NCBI RefSeq assembly: GCF_000661915.1
Contig: NZ_CP007509.1
Span: 1,860,001 to 1,924,000, forward strand
Direction of reading: 5' to 3'
DNA length: 64,000 nucleotides
From: Stutzerimonas decontaminans
GTDB lineage: Bacteria > Pseudomonadota > Gammaproteobacteria > Pseudomonadales > Pseudomonadaceae
Part shown: positions 18,042 to 26,006 of the stretch, one piece after another
How the letters are laid out: each line of letters opens with the position of its first letter
How positions within the stretch are numbered: position 1 is the stretch's first letter
Notes under the pieces: model-generated
The model's database searches: none
Told to the model about the DNA's origin: nothing
The model's input: the letters and a program-made list of their open reading frames with translations, nothing else
Translations under genes and position numbers: made by a program

Positions 18042-18776
18042 GTGAGCCAAGCAGGTAAAAACATCCTTCTGGTCGATGACGATCAGGAAATCCGCGAACT
18101 GTTGCAGACCTATCTCAGCCGCTCGGGCTTTCAGGTGCGCGGCGTGCCGGACGGCGGGCAGTTTCGCGCTGCCCTGTGCGCCGAGCCGGCCGATCTGGTG
18201 ATTCTCGACGTGATGCTGCCCGACGAAGACGGTTTCAGCCTCTGTCGCTGGATTCGCCAGCATGAACGGTTGGCTTCCATGCCGATCATCATGCTCACCG
18301 CCAGCTCCGACGAGGCCGATCGGGTCGTCGGCCTGGAGCTGGGTGCCGACGATTACCTGGGCAAACCCTTCAGCCCGCGCGAGTTGCTGGCGCGGATCAA
18401 GGCATTGCTGCGGCGGGTCAGCTTCGCCCAGGAGCGTGGCAGCGATGTGCTGGCCTTCGACGAGTGGCGGCTGGACATGATCAGCCACCGTCTCTTTCAC
18501 GCCGACGGCGAAGAAGTCTTTCTCTCTGGCGCCGATTTCGCCTTGCTCAAGCTGTTTCTCGACCATCCGCAGCAGATCCTCGACCGCGACACCATCGCCA
18601 ACGCCACGCGCGGCCGCGAGGTGATGCCGCTGGAGCGCATCGTCGACATGGCGGTCAGCCGTCTGCGCCAGCGCCTGCGCGACACCGGCAAATCGCCGCG
18701 GCTGATCCGCACCGTGCGTGGCAGCGGCTATCTCTTGGCCACCCAGGTAACGCCGCACCATGAATCTGCGCACTGA
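18042..18776 (+). CDS. gltR: GltR OmpR-family response regulator of glucose transport
   Basis: A 244-residue regulator. Receiver domain: LLVDDDQEIRELLQTYL, phospho-Asp in LVILDVMLPDEDG, and KPFSPRELLAR. C-terminal winged helix: LSGADFALLKLFL through RTVRGSGYLLA. It starts at GTG, with AGGGA 6-7 bases upstream. It overlaps the sensor kinase gene by 17 bases and follows glk closely. In P. aeruginosa and P. putida GltR controls the glucose porin and transporter genes, which here lie just downstream. Confidence 0.9.
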   Translation: MSQAGKNILLVDDDQEIRELLQTYLSRSGFQVRGVPDGGQFRAALCAEPADLVILDVMLPDEDGFSLCRWIRQHERLASMPIIMLTASSDEADRVVGLELGADDYLGKPFSPRELLARIKALLRRVSFAQERGSDVLAFDEWRLDMISHRLFHADGEEVFLSGADFALLKLFLDHPQQILDRDTIANATRGREVMPLERIVDMAVSRLRQRLRDTGKSPRLIRTVRGSGYLLATQVTPHHESAH

Positions 18777-20211
18777 GCGGCGGCGCCTGCGGCTGGTGCC
18801 GCGCTCGCTGCTCGGACGGATGCTGCTCCTGACCCTGCTGGCGGTGTTGCTGGCTCAGGGCCTGTCGAGCCTGATCTGGCTGTCACAGCTGCGCGCCAGC
18901 CAGATGGAGGGCCTGCTGACCAGCGCCCGCAGCCTGGCGCAGTCGATGGCCGCCAGCGTCAGCTATTTCCGTTCCCTGCCGCTGGGTTATCGTCCGCTGG
19001 TACTCGATCAGTTGCGCAGCATGGGCGGCACGCGCTTCTTCGTCTCGCTCAACGACAATCCGCTGGACATGAAAATCCTCCCCGAAACGCCGCGCAAGCG
19101 GGCCGTCCTGCATGAGGTGGAGCAGGTGTTGCGCCAACGGCTCGGTGGCGAGGTGGACCTGACCATCGAGTTCGTCAGCCCGGACGACCTGCGCATCTTC
19201 AACAGCGGCATCAAGCTCGATGAACTGCCGCGCTCCTGGGCGCACTACGCGCTGGGGCTGGAGCCGCTGTCGCCACCGGTACTGGTGACGCAGATCCAGA
19301 TCGCCCCGCAGGAGTGGCTCTATCTGGCCTCGCTGATGCCGGCACCCTACGTCAGCCTGGAAGACGAGGGTCTGCCGATTCAGCAGCTGTGGTTCATTGT
19401 GCTCACCAGCGCCTTTCTGCTGCTGTTCATTGGCTTGCTGGTGCGCTGGCAGAGCCGGCCGCTGAAGCGCTTGGCCAAGGCGGCGCGGGAGATGTCGGTA
19501 GGCGGCGAAGTGCGGCCTCTGACCGAGGCCGGGGCCAGTGAGATCGTCGAGGTGAGTCGCGCCTTCAACAACATGCGCGAGCGCATCAGCCGCTACCTGA
19601 CCGAGCGCGGCCAGTTGTTCAGCGCGATTTCCCACGACCTGCGCACGCCGATCACGCGGCTGCGTCTGCGCGTCGAGCTGCTGGAGGATGAAGCCCAGCA
19701 GATCAAGTTCACCCGTGACCTCGACGAGCTGGAGTTGCTGGTCAAGGGCGCGTTGCAATGCGTGAAGGACACCGATATTCACGAGAACGTCGAGGCGGTG
19801 GATCTCAATCTGCTCCTCGAGCACATCGTCGAGCCGTATCAGGCCTGTGACCGCACCCGCGTGACCCTCGACGGCCACGCTTCGGCGCCTTATCCCGGCA
19901 AGCCACTGGCGCTCAAGCGCTGCATTGGCAATTTGCTGGATAACGCCTTGAAGTACGGTGAGCGCGCCCACCTGCATGTCGAGGATGGCAAGGACGCGCT
20001 GGTGCTGCACGTCGATGATGAGGGCCCCGGTGTGCCGGAACAGCGTCTCGAACAGGTCTTCGAGCCCCACGTGCGGCTCTCGGGGCAGCAGCAGGGCTAC
20101 GGGCTAGGCCTGGGTATCGCGCGCAACATCGCCCATGCCCACGGCGGCGAGCTGAGCATGCGCAATCTGCAGCAGGGAGGGCTGAGGGTAACCCTGACTC
20201 TGCCGCGCTGA
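18760..20211 (+). CDS. gtrS: GtrS sensor histidine kinase partner of GltR
   Basis: A 483-residue membrane kinase. Membrane helix 1 is at about residues 20-42, the periplasmic/sensor region at about 45-205, helix 2 at about 212-232, then HAMP. The phospho-acceptor is in FSAISHDLRTPITRLRLR (about 290), with the HATPase boxes NLLDNALKYG, DDEGPGVPEQ and GYGLGLGIARN. In P. aeruginosa GtrS responds to 2-ketogluconate/6-phosphogluconate. The same ligand is inferred from synteny, not seen. Genes gltR and gtrS overlap, indicating translational coupling. Confidence 0.9.
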   Translation: MNLRTERRRLRLVPRSLLGRMLLLTLLAVLLAQGLSSLIWLSQLRASQMEGLLTSARSLAQSMAASVSYFRSLPLGYRPLVLDQLRSMGGTRFFVSLNDNPLDMKILPETPRKRAVLHEVEQVLRQRLGGEVDLTIEFVSPDDLRIFNSGIKLDELPRSWAHYALGLEPLSPPVLVTQIQIAPQEWLYLASLMPAPYVSLEDEGLPIQQLWFIVLTSAFLLLFIGLLVRWQSRPLKRLAKAAREMSVGGEVRPLTEAGASEIVEVSRAFNNMRERISRYLTERGQLFSAISHDLRTPITRLRLRVELLEDEAQQIKFTRDLDELELLVKGALQCVKDTDIHENVEAVDLNLLLEHIVEPYQACDRTRVTLDGHASAPYPGKPLALKRCIGNLLDNALKYGERAHLHVEDGKDALVLHVDDEGPGVPEQRLEQVFEPHVRLSGQQQGYGLGLGIARNIAHAHGGELSMRNLQQGGLRVTLTLPR

Positions 20212-20228
20212 GTCCTGCGTCCGCCCCG

Positions 20229-20287
20229 CGTTACCTGAAGCGTCCCTTTGTAACGGCCTCGTGACCATCGGCCATCCCTTCGTTACC
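20229..20287. promoter_or_regulatory. CGTTAC repeats in the gtsA promoter region
   Basis: CGTTACC occurs at 20229-20235 and 20281-20287, with the inverse GTAACG at 20250-20255 between them. The first and second copies form a dyad. Three related hexamers in the 158-base gtrS-gtsA gap suggest an operator, most simply for GltR. Assignment to GltR is a guess. Confidence 0.4.
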
Positions 20288-20347
20288 CAGTGTCCATTTT
20301 TCTGCGCATAGACTCGATCCATCGCAAGCGACCATGACTTGCAGGAT

Positions 20348-20358
20348 AAAAACAAGAA
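20348..20358 (+). promoter_or_regulatory. CA motif in gtsA leader, Crc/Hfq-type
   Basis: AAAAACAAGAA contains AACAAGAA (20351-20358), matching AANAANAA. It overlaps the AAGG ribosome site (20357-20360) of gtsA, whose ATG is at 20370. Confidence 0.5.
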
Positions 20359-20369
20359 GGTGCCCCTCC

Positions 20370-21617
20370 ATGAATGCGTTCCATCGTCTCGCTCTATCCG
20401 TTTCCCTTGCCCTGCCTGTACTCGCCCACGCTGGTGAAGTCGAAGTTCTGCACTGGTGGACCTCCGGCGGTGAAAAGCGCGCGGCCGATACCCTGCAGAA
20501 GCTGGTCGAGCAGAAAGGCCACAGCTGGAAGGACTTCGCCGTCGCCGGCGGTGGTGGCGAGGCTGCCATGACCGTACTGAAAACCCGCGCCGTTTCCGGC
20601 AACCCGCCATCCGCCGCACAGATCAAGGGCCCGGACATTCAGGAGTGGGGCGAACTCGGCCTGCTCGCCAACCTCGATGACACCGCCAAGGCCGAGCGCT
20701 GGGACGAACTGCTGCCCGAGCAGGTGCGCAAGATCATGCAGTACGACGGCTCCTACGTGGCCGTGCCGGTCAACGTGCATCGGGTCAACTGGCTGTGGAT
20801 CAACCCGGAGGTGTTCGAGAAGGCCGGCGCCAAGCCGCCGAAGACCCTCGATGAATTCTTCGCCGCGGCGGACAAGCTCAAGGCCGCCGGCTTCATTCCG
20901 GTCGCCCATGGCGGCCAGCCTTGGCAGGACGGCACCGTGTTCGAGGGTTTCGTACTGAGCATTCTCGGCCCGGACGACTATCACAAGGCCTTCGTCGAGC
21001 TGGATAACGACACCCTGACCGGCGACAAGATGGTCCAGGCCTTCACCGCCCTGAAAAAGCTGCGCGACTACATCGATGCCGATGCCGCCGGGCGCGAGTG
21101 GAACCGTGCTACCGGCATGGTCATCGACGGCAAGGCTGGCATGCAGATCATGGGCGACTGGGCCAAGAGCGAGTTCACCGCCGCCAACAAGGTCGCCGGC
21201 AAGGATTACCAGTGCCTGCCATTCCCCGGCACCCAGGGCAGCTTCGCCTTCAATATCGACTCCCTGGCGATGTTCAAGCTCAGCAACGACGACAACCGCA
21301 AGGCTCAGGAAGACCTGGCGCGCACCGTGCTGGAGCCGGAATTCCAGACCTTCTTCAACCAGAACAAGGGCTCGATTCCGGTTCGCCAGGACCAGGACAT
21401 GAGCGAGTTCGATGCCTGTGCCCAGCAGTCGATGACCGACTTCAAGGAAGCCGCCAAGGGCAGCGGTCTGCAGCCCAGTCTGACTCATGGCATGGCTGCT
21501 TCTAGCTACGTGCAGGGCGCGGTGTTCGACGTCGTCACCAACTTCTTCAACGACCCCAAGGCCGACCCGCAAAAGGCGGCCAAGCAGCTGGCGGCGGCGA
21601 TCAAGGCCGTGCAGTAA
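20370..21617 (+). CDS. gtsA: glucose/sugar ABC transporter substrate-binding protein (GtsA)
   Basis: A 415-residue periplasmic binding protein. The signal peptide ends near LAHA-GEV (about residue 22). The mature start [20 protein letters not shown] is the hallmark of Pseudomonas/Thermus glucose-binding proteins; the tryptophan pair would stack on the sugar. The CUT1 fold continues with [19 protein letters not shown] and [14 protein letters not shown]. The downstream permease and ATPase genes complete the importer. Glucose as main ligand is by homology; mannose or maltose are possible. Confidence 0.9.
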   Translation: MNAFHRLALSVSLALPVLAHAGEVEVLHWWTSGGEKRAADTLQKLVEQKGHSWKDFAVAGGGGEAAMTVLKTRAVSGNPPSAAQIKGPDIQEWGELGLLANLDDTAKAERWDELLPEQVRKIMQYDGSYVAVPVNVHRVNWLWINPEVFEKAGAKPPKTLDEFFAAADKLKAAGFIPVAHGGQPWQDGTVFEGFVLSILGPDDYHKAFVELDNDTLTGDKMVQAFTALKKLRDYIDADAAGREWNRATGMVIDGKAGMQIMGDWAKSEFTAANKVAGKDYQCLPFPGTQGSFAFNIDSLAMFKLSNDDNRKAQEDLARTVLEPEFQTFFNQNKGSIPVRQDQDMSEFDACAQQSMTDFKEAAKGSGLQPSLTHGMAASSYVQGAVFDVVTNFFNDPKADPQKAAKQLAAAIKAVQ

Positions 21618-21623
21618 CGCCAA

Positions 21624-21690
21624 GGGCGGACCGCCTCCGCCCGGTTCCCGAAACGTGCGTCCCGGTACAGGCTTTGGCCTGTGCCGCGGG
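21624..21690 (+). other. tandem mRNA stem-loops between gtsA and gtsB
   Basis: Two hairpins fill the 109-base gap. One is GGGCGG/CCGCCC (21624-21642). The other is stronger, GGTACAGGC-TTTG-GCCTGTGCC (21664-21685), with flanking CCC/GGG pairing. Neither has a T-tract. Hairpins after a binding-protein gene commonly protect its mRNA so that it outnumbers the permeases. That role is inferred. Confidence 0.5.
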
Positions 21691-21726
21691 CGACGACATC
21701 CCGGATTTCCATGAGGGATCAAATCC

Positions 21727-22644
21727 ATGAGCTCCATCGCGCTTCAAGCCAGGCCCGCCAAGGCCTCGCCGCTCGACGCCCTGCAGCGCTGGCTGCCCAA
21801 GCTGGTGCTGGCGCCGAGCATGCTGATCGTGCTGGTCGGCTTCTACGCCTACATCGGCTGGACCTTCCTGCTCTCGTTCACCAATTCACGCTTCATGCCC
21901 AGCTACAAGTGGGTCGGCCTGCAGCAATACGAGCGACTGTGGGATAACGACCGCTGGTGGGTCGCCAGCCAGAACCTGCTGGTCTTTGGCGGCCTGTTCA
22001 TCGCCATCAGCCTGACCATCGGTGTCGTGCTTGCCGTACTGCTGGATCAGCGTATTCGTCGCGAAGGGCTGATCCGCACCATCTACCTGTATCCCATGGC
22101 ACTGTCGATGATCGTCACCGGCACCGCCTGGCAGTGGCTGCTCAATCCCGGCCTGGGCCTGGACAAGTTGCTGCGCGACTGGGGCTGGGAAGGCTTTCGC
22201 TTCGACTGGCTGGTCGATCCGGATCGGGTCATCTATTGCCTGGTGATCGCCGCGGTTTGGCAGGCCTCGGGCTTCGTCATGGCGCTGTTCCTCGCCGGTC
22301 TGCGCAGCGTCGATCAATCGATCATCCGCGCAGCCCAGGTGGATGGTGCGAGCCTGCCGACCATCTACCTGCGCATCGTGCTGCCGAGCCTGCGCCCGGT
22401 GTTCTTCAGTGCCTTGATGATTCTGGCCCATATCGCGATCAAGAGCTTCGACCTGGTGGCGGCGATGACTGCCGGTGGTCCGGGGTATTCCAGCGATCTG
22501 CCAGCGATGTTCATGTACGCCCATACCTTCACCCGCGGCCAGATGGGCCTGGGTGCGGCGAGCGCCATGCTGATGCTCGGCGCGGTGATGGCGATCATCG
22601 TGCCTTATCTGTACTCCGAGCTGAGGAACAAGCGCCATGTCTGA
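21727..22644 (+). CDS. gtsB: sugar ABC transporter permease (GtsB)
   Basis: A 305-residue inner-membrane permease of the CUT1 (MalF/UgpA-like) type with six membrane segments starting at about residue 28. The cytoplasmic EAA loop that docks on the ATPase is visible as RAAQVDGASLPTIYLRIVLPSLRP (about 203-226). It overlaps gtsC by 8 bases. GAGGGATC precedes the ATG. Confidence 0.9.
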   Translation: MSSIALQARPAKASPLDALQRWLPKLVLAPSMLIVLVGFYAYIGWTFLLSFTNSRFMPSYKWVGLQQYERLWDNDRWWVASQNLLVFGGLFIAISLTIGVVLAVLLDQRIRREGLIRTIYLYPMALSMIVTGTAWQWLLNPGLGLDKLLRDWGWEGFRFDWLVDPDRVIYCLVIAAVWQASGFVMALFLAGLRSVDQSIIRAAQVDGASLPTIYLRIVLPSLRPVFFSALMILAHIAIKSFDLVAAMTAGGPGYSSDLPAMFMYAHTFTRGQMGLGAASAMLMLGAVMAIIVPYLYSELRNKRHV

Positions 22645-23479
22645 CTTCGCGCAACCGCGCCTGACCCTCGGGCGCCTGGCCATCCATGCCACCCTGCTGC
22701 TGGCGTGCGCCGTCTACCTGGTGCCGCTGATCGTGATGCTGCTGACCAGCTTCAAGACCCCGGAAGACATCCGCACGGGCAACCTCCTGAGCTGGCCGCA
22801 AGCTTTCAGTGCGATGGGTTGGCTGACCGCCTGGGACAGCATCGGCGGCTACTTCTGGAACTCGGTGAAGATCGTCATTCCAGCCGTGCTGATTTCCACC
22901 GCGCTGGGCGCACTTAACGGGTATGTGCTGTCGATGTGGCGCTTCCGTGGTTCGCAGCTGTTCTTCGGTCTGCTGCTGTTCGGCTGCTTCCTGCCGTTCC
23001 AGGTGATCCTGCTGCCGGCGTCCTTCACCCTCGGCAAGCTCGGCCTGGCCAATACCACCACCGGTCTGGTGTTGGTCCATGTGGTCTACGGTCTGGCCTT
23101 CACCACACTGTTCTTCCGCAACTTCTACGTCAGCGTGCCGGATGCGCTGGTGCGCGCGGCGCGGTTGGATGGTGCCGGCTTCTTCACCATCTTCGGCCGC
23201 ATCCTGCTGCCGATGTCGGTGCCGATCATCATGGTCTGCTTGATCTGGCAGTTCACCCAGATCTGGAACGACTTCCTCTTCGGCGTGGTGTTCGCCAGTG
23301 GCGACACCCAGCCGGTCACCGTGGCGCTGAACAACCTGGTGAACACCAGCACCGGTGCCAAGCAATACAACGTCGATATGGCCGCCGCGATGATCGCTGG
23401 CCTACCCACACTGGTGGTCTACGTGGTCGCCGGCAAATATTTCCTGCGCGGGCTGACTGCCGGCGCCGTCAAGGGTTGA
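22637..23479 (+). CDS. gtsC: sugar ABC transporter permease (GtsC)
   Basis: A 280-residue CUT1 permease (MalG/UgpE-like) with six membrane helices. The EAA loop reads RAARLDGAGFFTIFGRILLPMSVP (about residues 174-197). It forms the heterodimeric channel with GtsB. The last residues are followed after 11 bases by gtsD, in one transcription unit. Confidence 0.9.
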   Translation: MSDFAQPRLTLGRLAIHATLLLACAVYLVPLIVMLLTSFKTPEDIRTGNLLSWPQAFSAMGWLTAWDSIGGYFWNSVKIVIPAVLISTALGALNGYVLSMWRFRGSQLFFGLLLFGCFLPFQVILLPASFTLGKLGLANTTTGLVLVHVVYGLAFTTLFFRNFYVSVPDALVRAARLDGAGFFTIFGRILLPMSVPIIMVCLIWQFTQIWNDFLFGVVFASGDTQPVTVALNNLVNTSTGAKQYNVDMAAAMIAGLPTLVVYVVAGKYFLRGLTAGAVKG

Positions 23480-23483
23480 GGAG

Positions 23484-23491
23484 AACAACAA
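23484..23491 (+). promoter_or_regulatory. CA motif overlapping the gtsD start codon
   Basis: AACAACAA (23484-23491) matches AANAANAA exactly. Its last base is the A of the gtsD ATG, directly after the GAGGAG ribosome site. Hfq/Crc bound here would block initiation. Confidence 0.5.
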
Positions 23492-24663
23492 TGGCTTCCC
23501 TGGAACTGCGCAACGTTCAAAAGAGTTATGGCAACAGCCAGATAGCGACGCTGAAAGACATCGCGCTGAAGATCGACGCCGGTGAATTCCTCATCCTCGT
23601 CGGCCCTTCGGGCTGCGGTAAATCCACCCTGATGAACTGCATCGCCGGGCTGGAGAACATCACCGGCGGCGAGATTCTCGTCGACGGCGAGGACATCAGC
23701 CAGGCCAGTCCGAAGGATCGCGACATCGCCATGGTGTTCCAGTCCTATGCGCTGTATCCGACCATGAGCGTGCGCGACAACATTGCCTTCGGCCTGAAGA
23801 TGCGCAAGGTGCCGGCGGCGAAGATCGAGGAGGAGGTGGCGCGGGTCGCCAAGCTGCTGCAGATCGAACCGTTGCTCGAGCGCAAGCCGTCGCAGCTCTC
23901 CGGTGGCCAGCAGCAACGCGTGGCCATGGGCCGGGCGCTGGCGCGGCGGCCGAAGATCTACCTGTTCGACGAGCCGCTGTCGAACCTCGATGCCAAGCTG
24001 CGGGTGGAGATGCGCACCGAGATCAAGCTGATGCACCAGCGGCTGAAGACCACCACTGTGTACGTCACCCATGACCAGATCGAGGCGATGACCCTCGGCG
24101 ACAAGGTCGCGGTGATGAAAGATGGCGTGATCCAGCAGTTCGGCACGCCCCACGAGATCTACAACAACCCGGCCAATCTGTTCGTCGCCAGCTTCATCGG
24201 CTCGCCGCCGATGAACTTCGTACCGCTGCGCATCCGTCAGCGTGACGGGCGCTGGGTGGGTGTGCTCAACAGCGAGCAGGGCAGCTGTGAATTGCCGTTG
24301 CCGATTATCAGCGACGACGGGTTGCGTGATCGCGAACTCATTCTCGGCATCCGACCGGAACAGATCGGCCTGGCTCCAGCAGGATCAGCGGATTTTTCTC
24401 TGGCGGTCGACATCGAAGTGGTGGAACCCACCGGGCCAGACACCTTGGTGGTGTTCACGCTGAATCAGGTCAAGGCCTGCTGCCGCTTGGCGCCGGATCA
24501 GGCGCCGCGGGTGGGGGAAACGCTCAATCTGCAATTCGATCCGCGCCGGGCGCTGCTGTTCGATGCCCAGACCGGCGAGCGGCTGGGCGTGGTGCAGCCT
24601 GCGCCCGTGCGTGAGAGCAAGGTCACCCGACTGGTTTCCAACGGAGCGGGTACCGCGCAGTGA
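23491..24663 (+). CDS. gtsD: sugar ABC transporter ATPase, MalK/UgpC type (GtsD)
   Basis: A 390-residue ATP-binding subunit. Walker A GPSGCGKST (about 37-45), Q-loop VFQSYALYPTMSV, signature LSGGQQQRVAMGRAL, Walker B KIYLFDEPLSNLDA and the switch VYVTHDQIEAMTL are all intact. A C-terminal ~130-residue OB-type regulatory domain (MNFVPLRIR onward) is typical of MalK-like ATPases that can serve several sugar importers. It ends the gts operon and is followed by a hairpin and the porin gene. Confidence 0.93.
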   Translation: MASLELRNVQKSYGNSQIATLKDIALKIDAGEFLILVGPSGCGKSTLMNCIAGLENITGGEILVDGEDISQASPKDRDIAMVFQSYALYPTMSVRDNIAFGLKMRKVPAAKIEEEVARVAKLLQIEPLLERKPSQLSGGQQQRVAMGRALARRPKIYLFDEPLSNLDAKLRVEMRTEIKLMHQRLKTTTVYVTHDQIEAMTLGDKVAVMKDGVIQQFGTPHEIYNNPANLFVASFIGSPPMNFVPLRIRQRDGRWVGVLNSEQGSCELPLPIISDDGLRDRELILGIRPEQIGLAPAGSADFSLAVDIEVVEPTGPDTLVVFTLNQVKACCRLAPDQAPRVGETLNLQFDPRRALLFDAQTGERLGVVQPAPVRESKVTRLVSNGAGTAQ

Positions 24664-24667
24664 AATG

Positions 24668-24690
24668 CCGCCTGCCTTGCCAGCAGGCGG
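24668..24690 (+). other. stem-loop between gtsD and the porin gene
   Basis: CCGCCTGC (24668-24675) pairs with GCAGGCGG (24683-24690) around a seven-base loop. There is no T-tract, so this is more likely an mRNA-stabilising or processing hairpin than a terminator. Confidence 0.45.
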
Positions 24691-24751
24691 TGCGAAAGGT
24701 GGATGGTTACAGGAATGAACAGAGTCGTCTCGGCTCGATCCAGCGATCAAT

Positions 24752-24760
24752 AACAACAAA
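24752..24760 (+). promoter_or_regulatory. CA motif in porin leader, Crc/Hfq-type
   Basis: AACAACAAA (24752-24760) matches AANAANAA. It ends directly before the GCGGAG ribosome site of the porin gene, 12 bases before its ATG. Confidence 0.5.
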
Positions 24761-24772
24761 AGCGGAGTGGAT

Positions 24773-25996
24773 ATGAAAAAAAACCTGACAGCCCTGGGCG
24801 TAGCGACTGCCGTTGCCGCGATGGCCCTGCCATTGAGCGGCCATGCCCTGGAATTCACCGGCTACATGCGTAGCGGCGTCGGTGAATCGGTCAACAGCGA
24901 CTCGCAATCGTGCTTCCAACTGCCCGGCGCACCGACCAAGTACCGCCTCGGTAACGAATGTGAGCAGTACGGCGAGCTGGACCTTCGTCACGACCTCTAC
25001 ACCTTTGCCGATGGTTCGGTGCTGAGCGTGGAGGGCATGGCGGCGCTGTACAACCAGTACAACCATACCCCGAAGTTCACCGGTGATCATGGCTGGGCGC
25101 GGATGGTGCAGGCCTATGCCGAGTGGAGCAAGGTGCCGGCGCTGAACAACGGTTCTTTCTGGGCTGGTCGCCGCTTCTACAAGCGTAACGACATCCATAT
25201 CTCCGATTTCTACTACTGGAACCAGAGCGCCACCGGCGCCGGTGTCGAGGACATGGAGATTGGCGGGCTGAAGTACAGCTACGCCTTCTCGCGCAAGGAC
25301 AGCGTATTCCAGAAGGACTACGTCAATCGCCACGACTTCAACGTTGGCGGCTTCGACAGCAACCCGGGCGGGGAGCTGGAATTTGGCCTCAGCTACATCG
25401 ACAAACCCAGTCGAGACGACGCCAATAGTGGTTGGGCGCTGACGGTGCAGCACGTGCAGTCCGACTTTCTCGGTGGCAAGAACACCCTGGCGTTGCAATA
25501 TGGCGAAGGGCCCGGCACCGGCCTCGGCTATACCGGCGACGTGACCCTGGACGAAAGCGCCAAGAGCTGGCGCGTGGTGGAGTATTTCGACTGGCAGTTG
25601 ACGCCGCGCTTCGGCGGCCAGTTCCAGGTGGTCTACCAGAAGGACAAGCGTGCTGACGGCGGCGATCAGGACTGGTGGTCGGTGGGTGCGCGCCCGGTCT
25701 ATGCGTTCAGCGAGCAGTTCAAACTCGTCGCCGAAGTAGGGCATGACCAGATCGATGCCACCGACGGCACGCGCAAGCTGAGCAAGTTCACCGTCGCGCC
25801 GACCTGGTCACCCGCCGGTCCTGGCTTCTGGGCGCGGCCCGAGTTCCGTCTGTATTACACCTACGCCAGCTGGAACGATGCCGCGCAGCGTGCCGCCAAC
25901 CTGATGGCTGAGGGCTCTGCGTTGTCCGACACCGGTGCGTTCGGCAATGCGCAGCACGGTTCGAACTTCGGCGTACAGGTAGAACACTGGTGGTAA
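24773..25996 (+). CDS. LamB-family (maltoporin-like) carbohydrate porin
   Basis: A 407-residue outer-membrane protein. The signal peptide ends near GHA-LEF (about residue 24). The mature sequence follows LamB, not OprB: EFTGYMRSGVG, a CFQLPGA..KYRLGNECE segment with the paired cysteines, FWAGRRFYKRNDIHISDFYYWN, and the terminal GVQVEHWW with a C-terminal aromatic for barrel assembly. The start is ATG at 24773 with GCGGAG upstream; an in-frame GTG lies 6 bases earlier. The position after gtsABCD is where P. aeruginosa carries oprB, so this porin presumably admits glucose and/or maltodextrins. Confidence 0.88.
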   Translation: MKKNLTALGVATAVAAMALPLSGHALEFTGYMRSGVGESVNSDSQSCFQLPGAPTKYRLGNECEQYGELDLRHDLYTFADGSVLSVEGMAALYNQYNHTPKFTGDHGWARMVQAYAEWSKVPALNNGSFWAGRRFYKRNDIHISDFYYWNQSATGAGVEDMEIGGLKYSYAFSRKDSVFQKDYVNRHDFNVGGFDSNPGGELEFGLSYIDKPSRDDANSGWALTVQHVQSDFLGGKNTLALQYGEGPGTGLGYTGDVTLDESAKSWRVVEYFDWQLTPRFGGQFQVVYQKDKRADGGDQDWWSVGARPVYAFSEQFKLVAEVGHDQIDATDGTRKLSKFTVAPTWSPAGPGFWARPEFRLYYTYASWNDAAQRAANLMAEGSALSDTGAFGNAQHGSNFGVQVEHWW

Positions 25997-26006
25997 GAGT
26001 CGCGCC

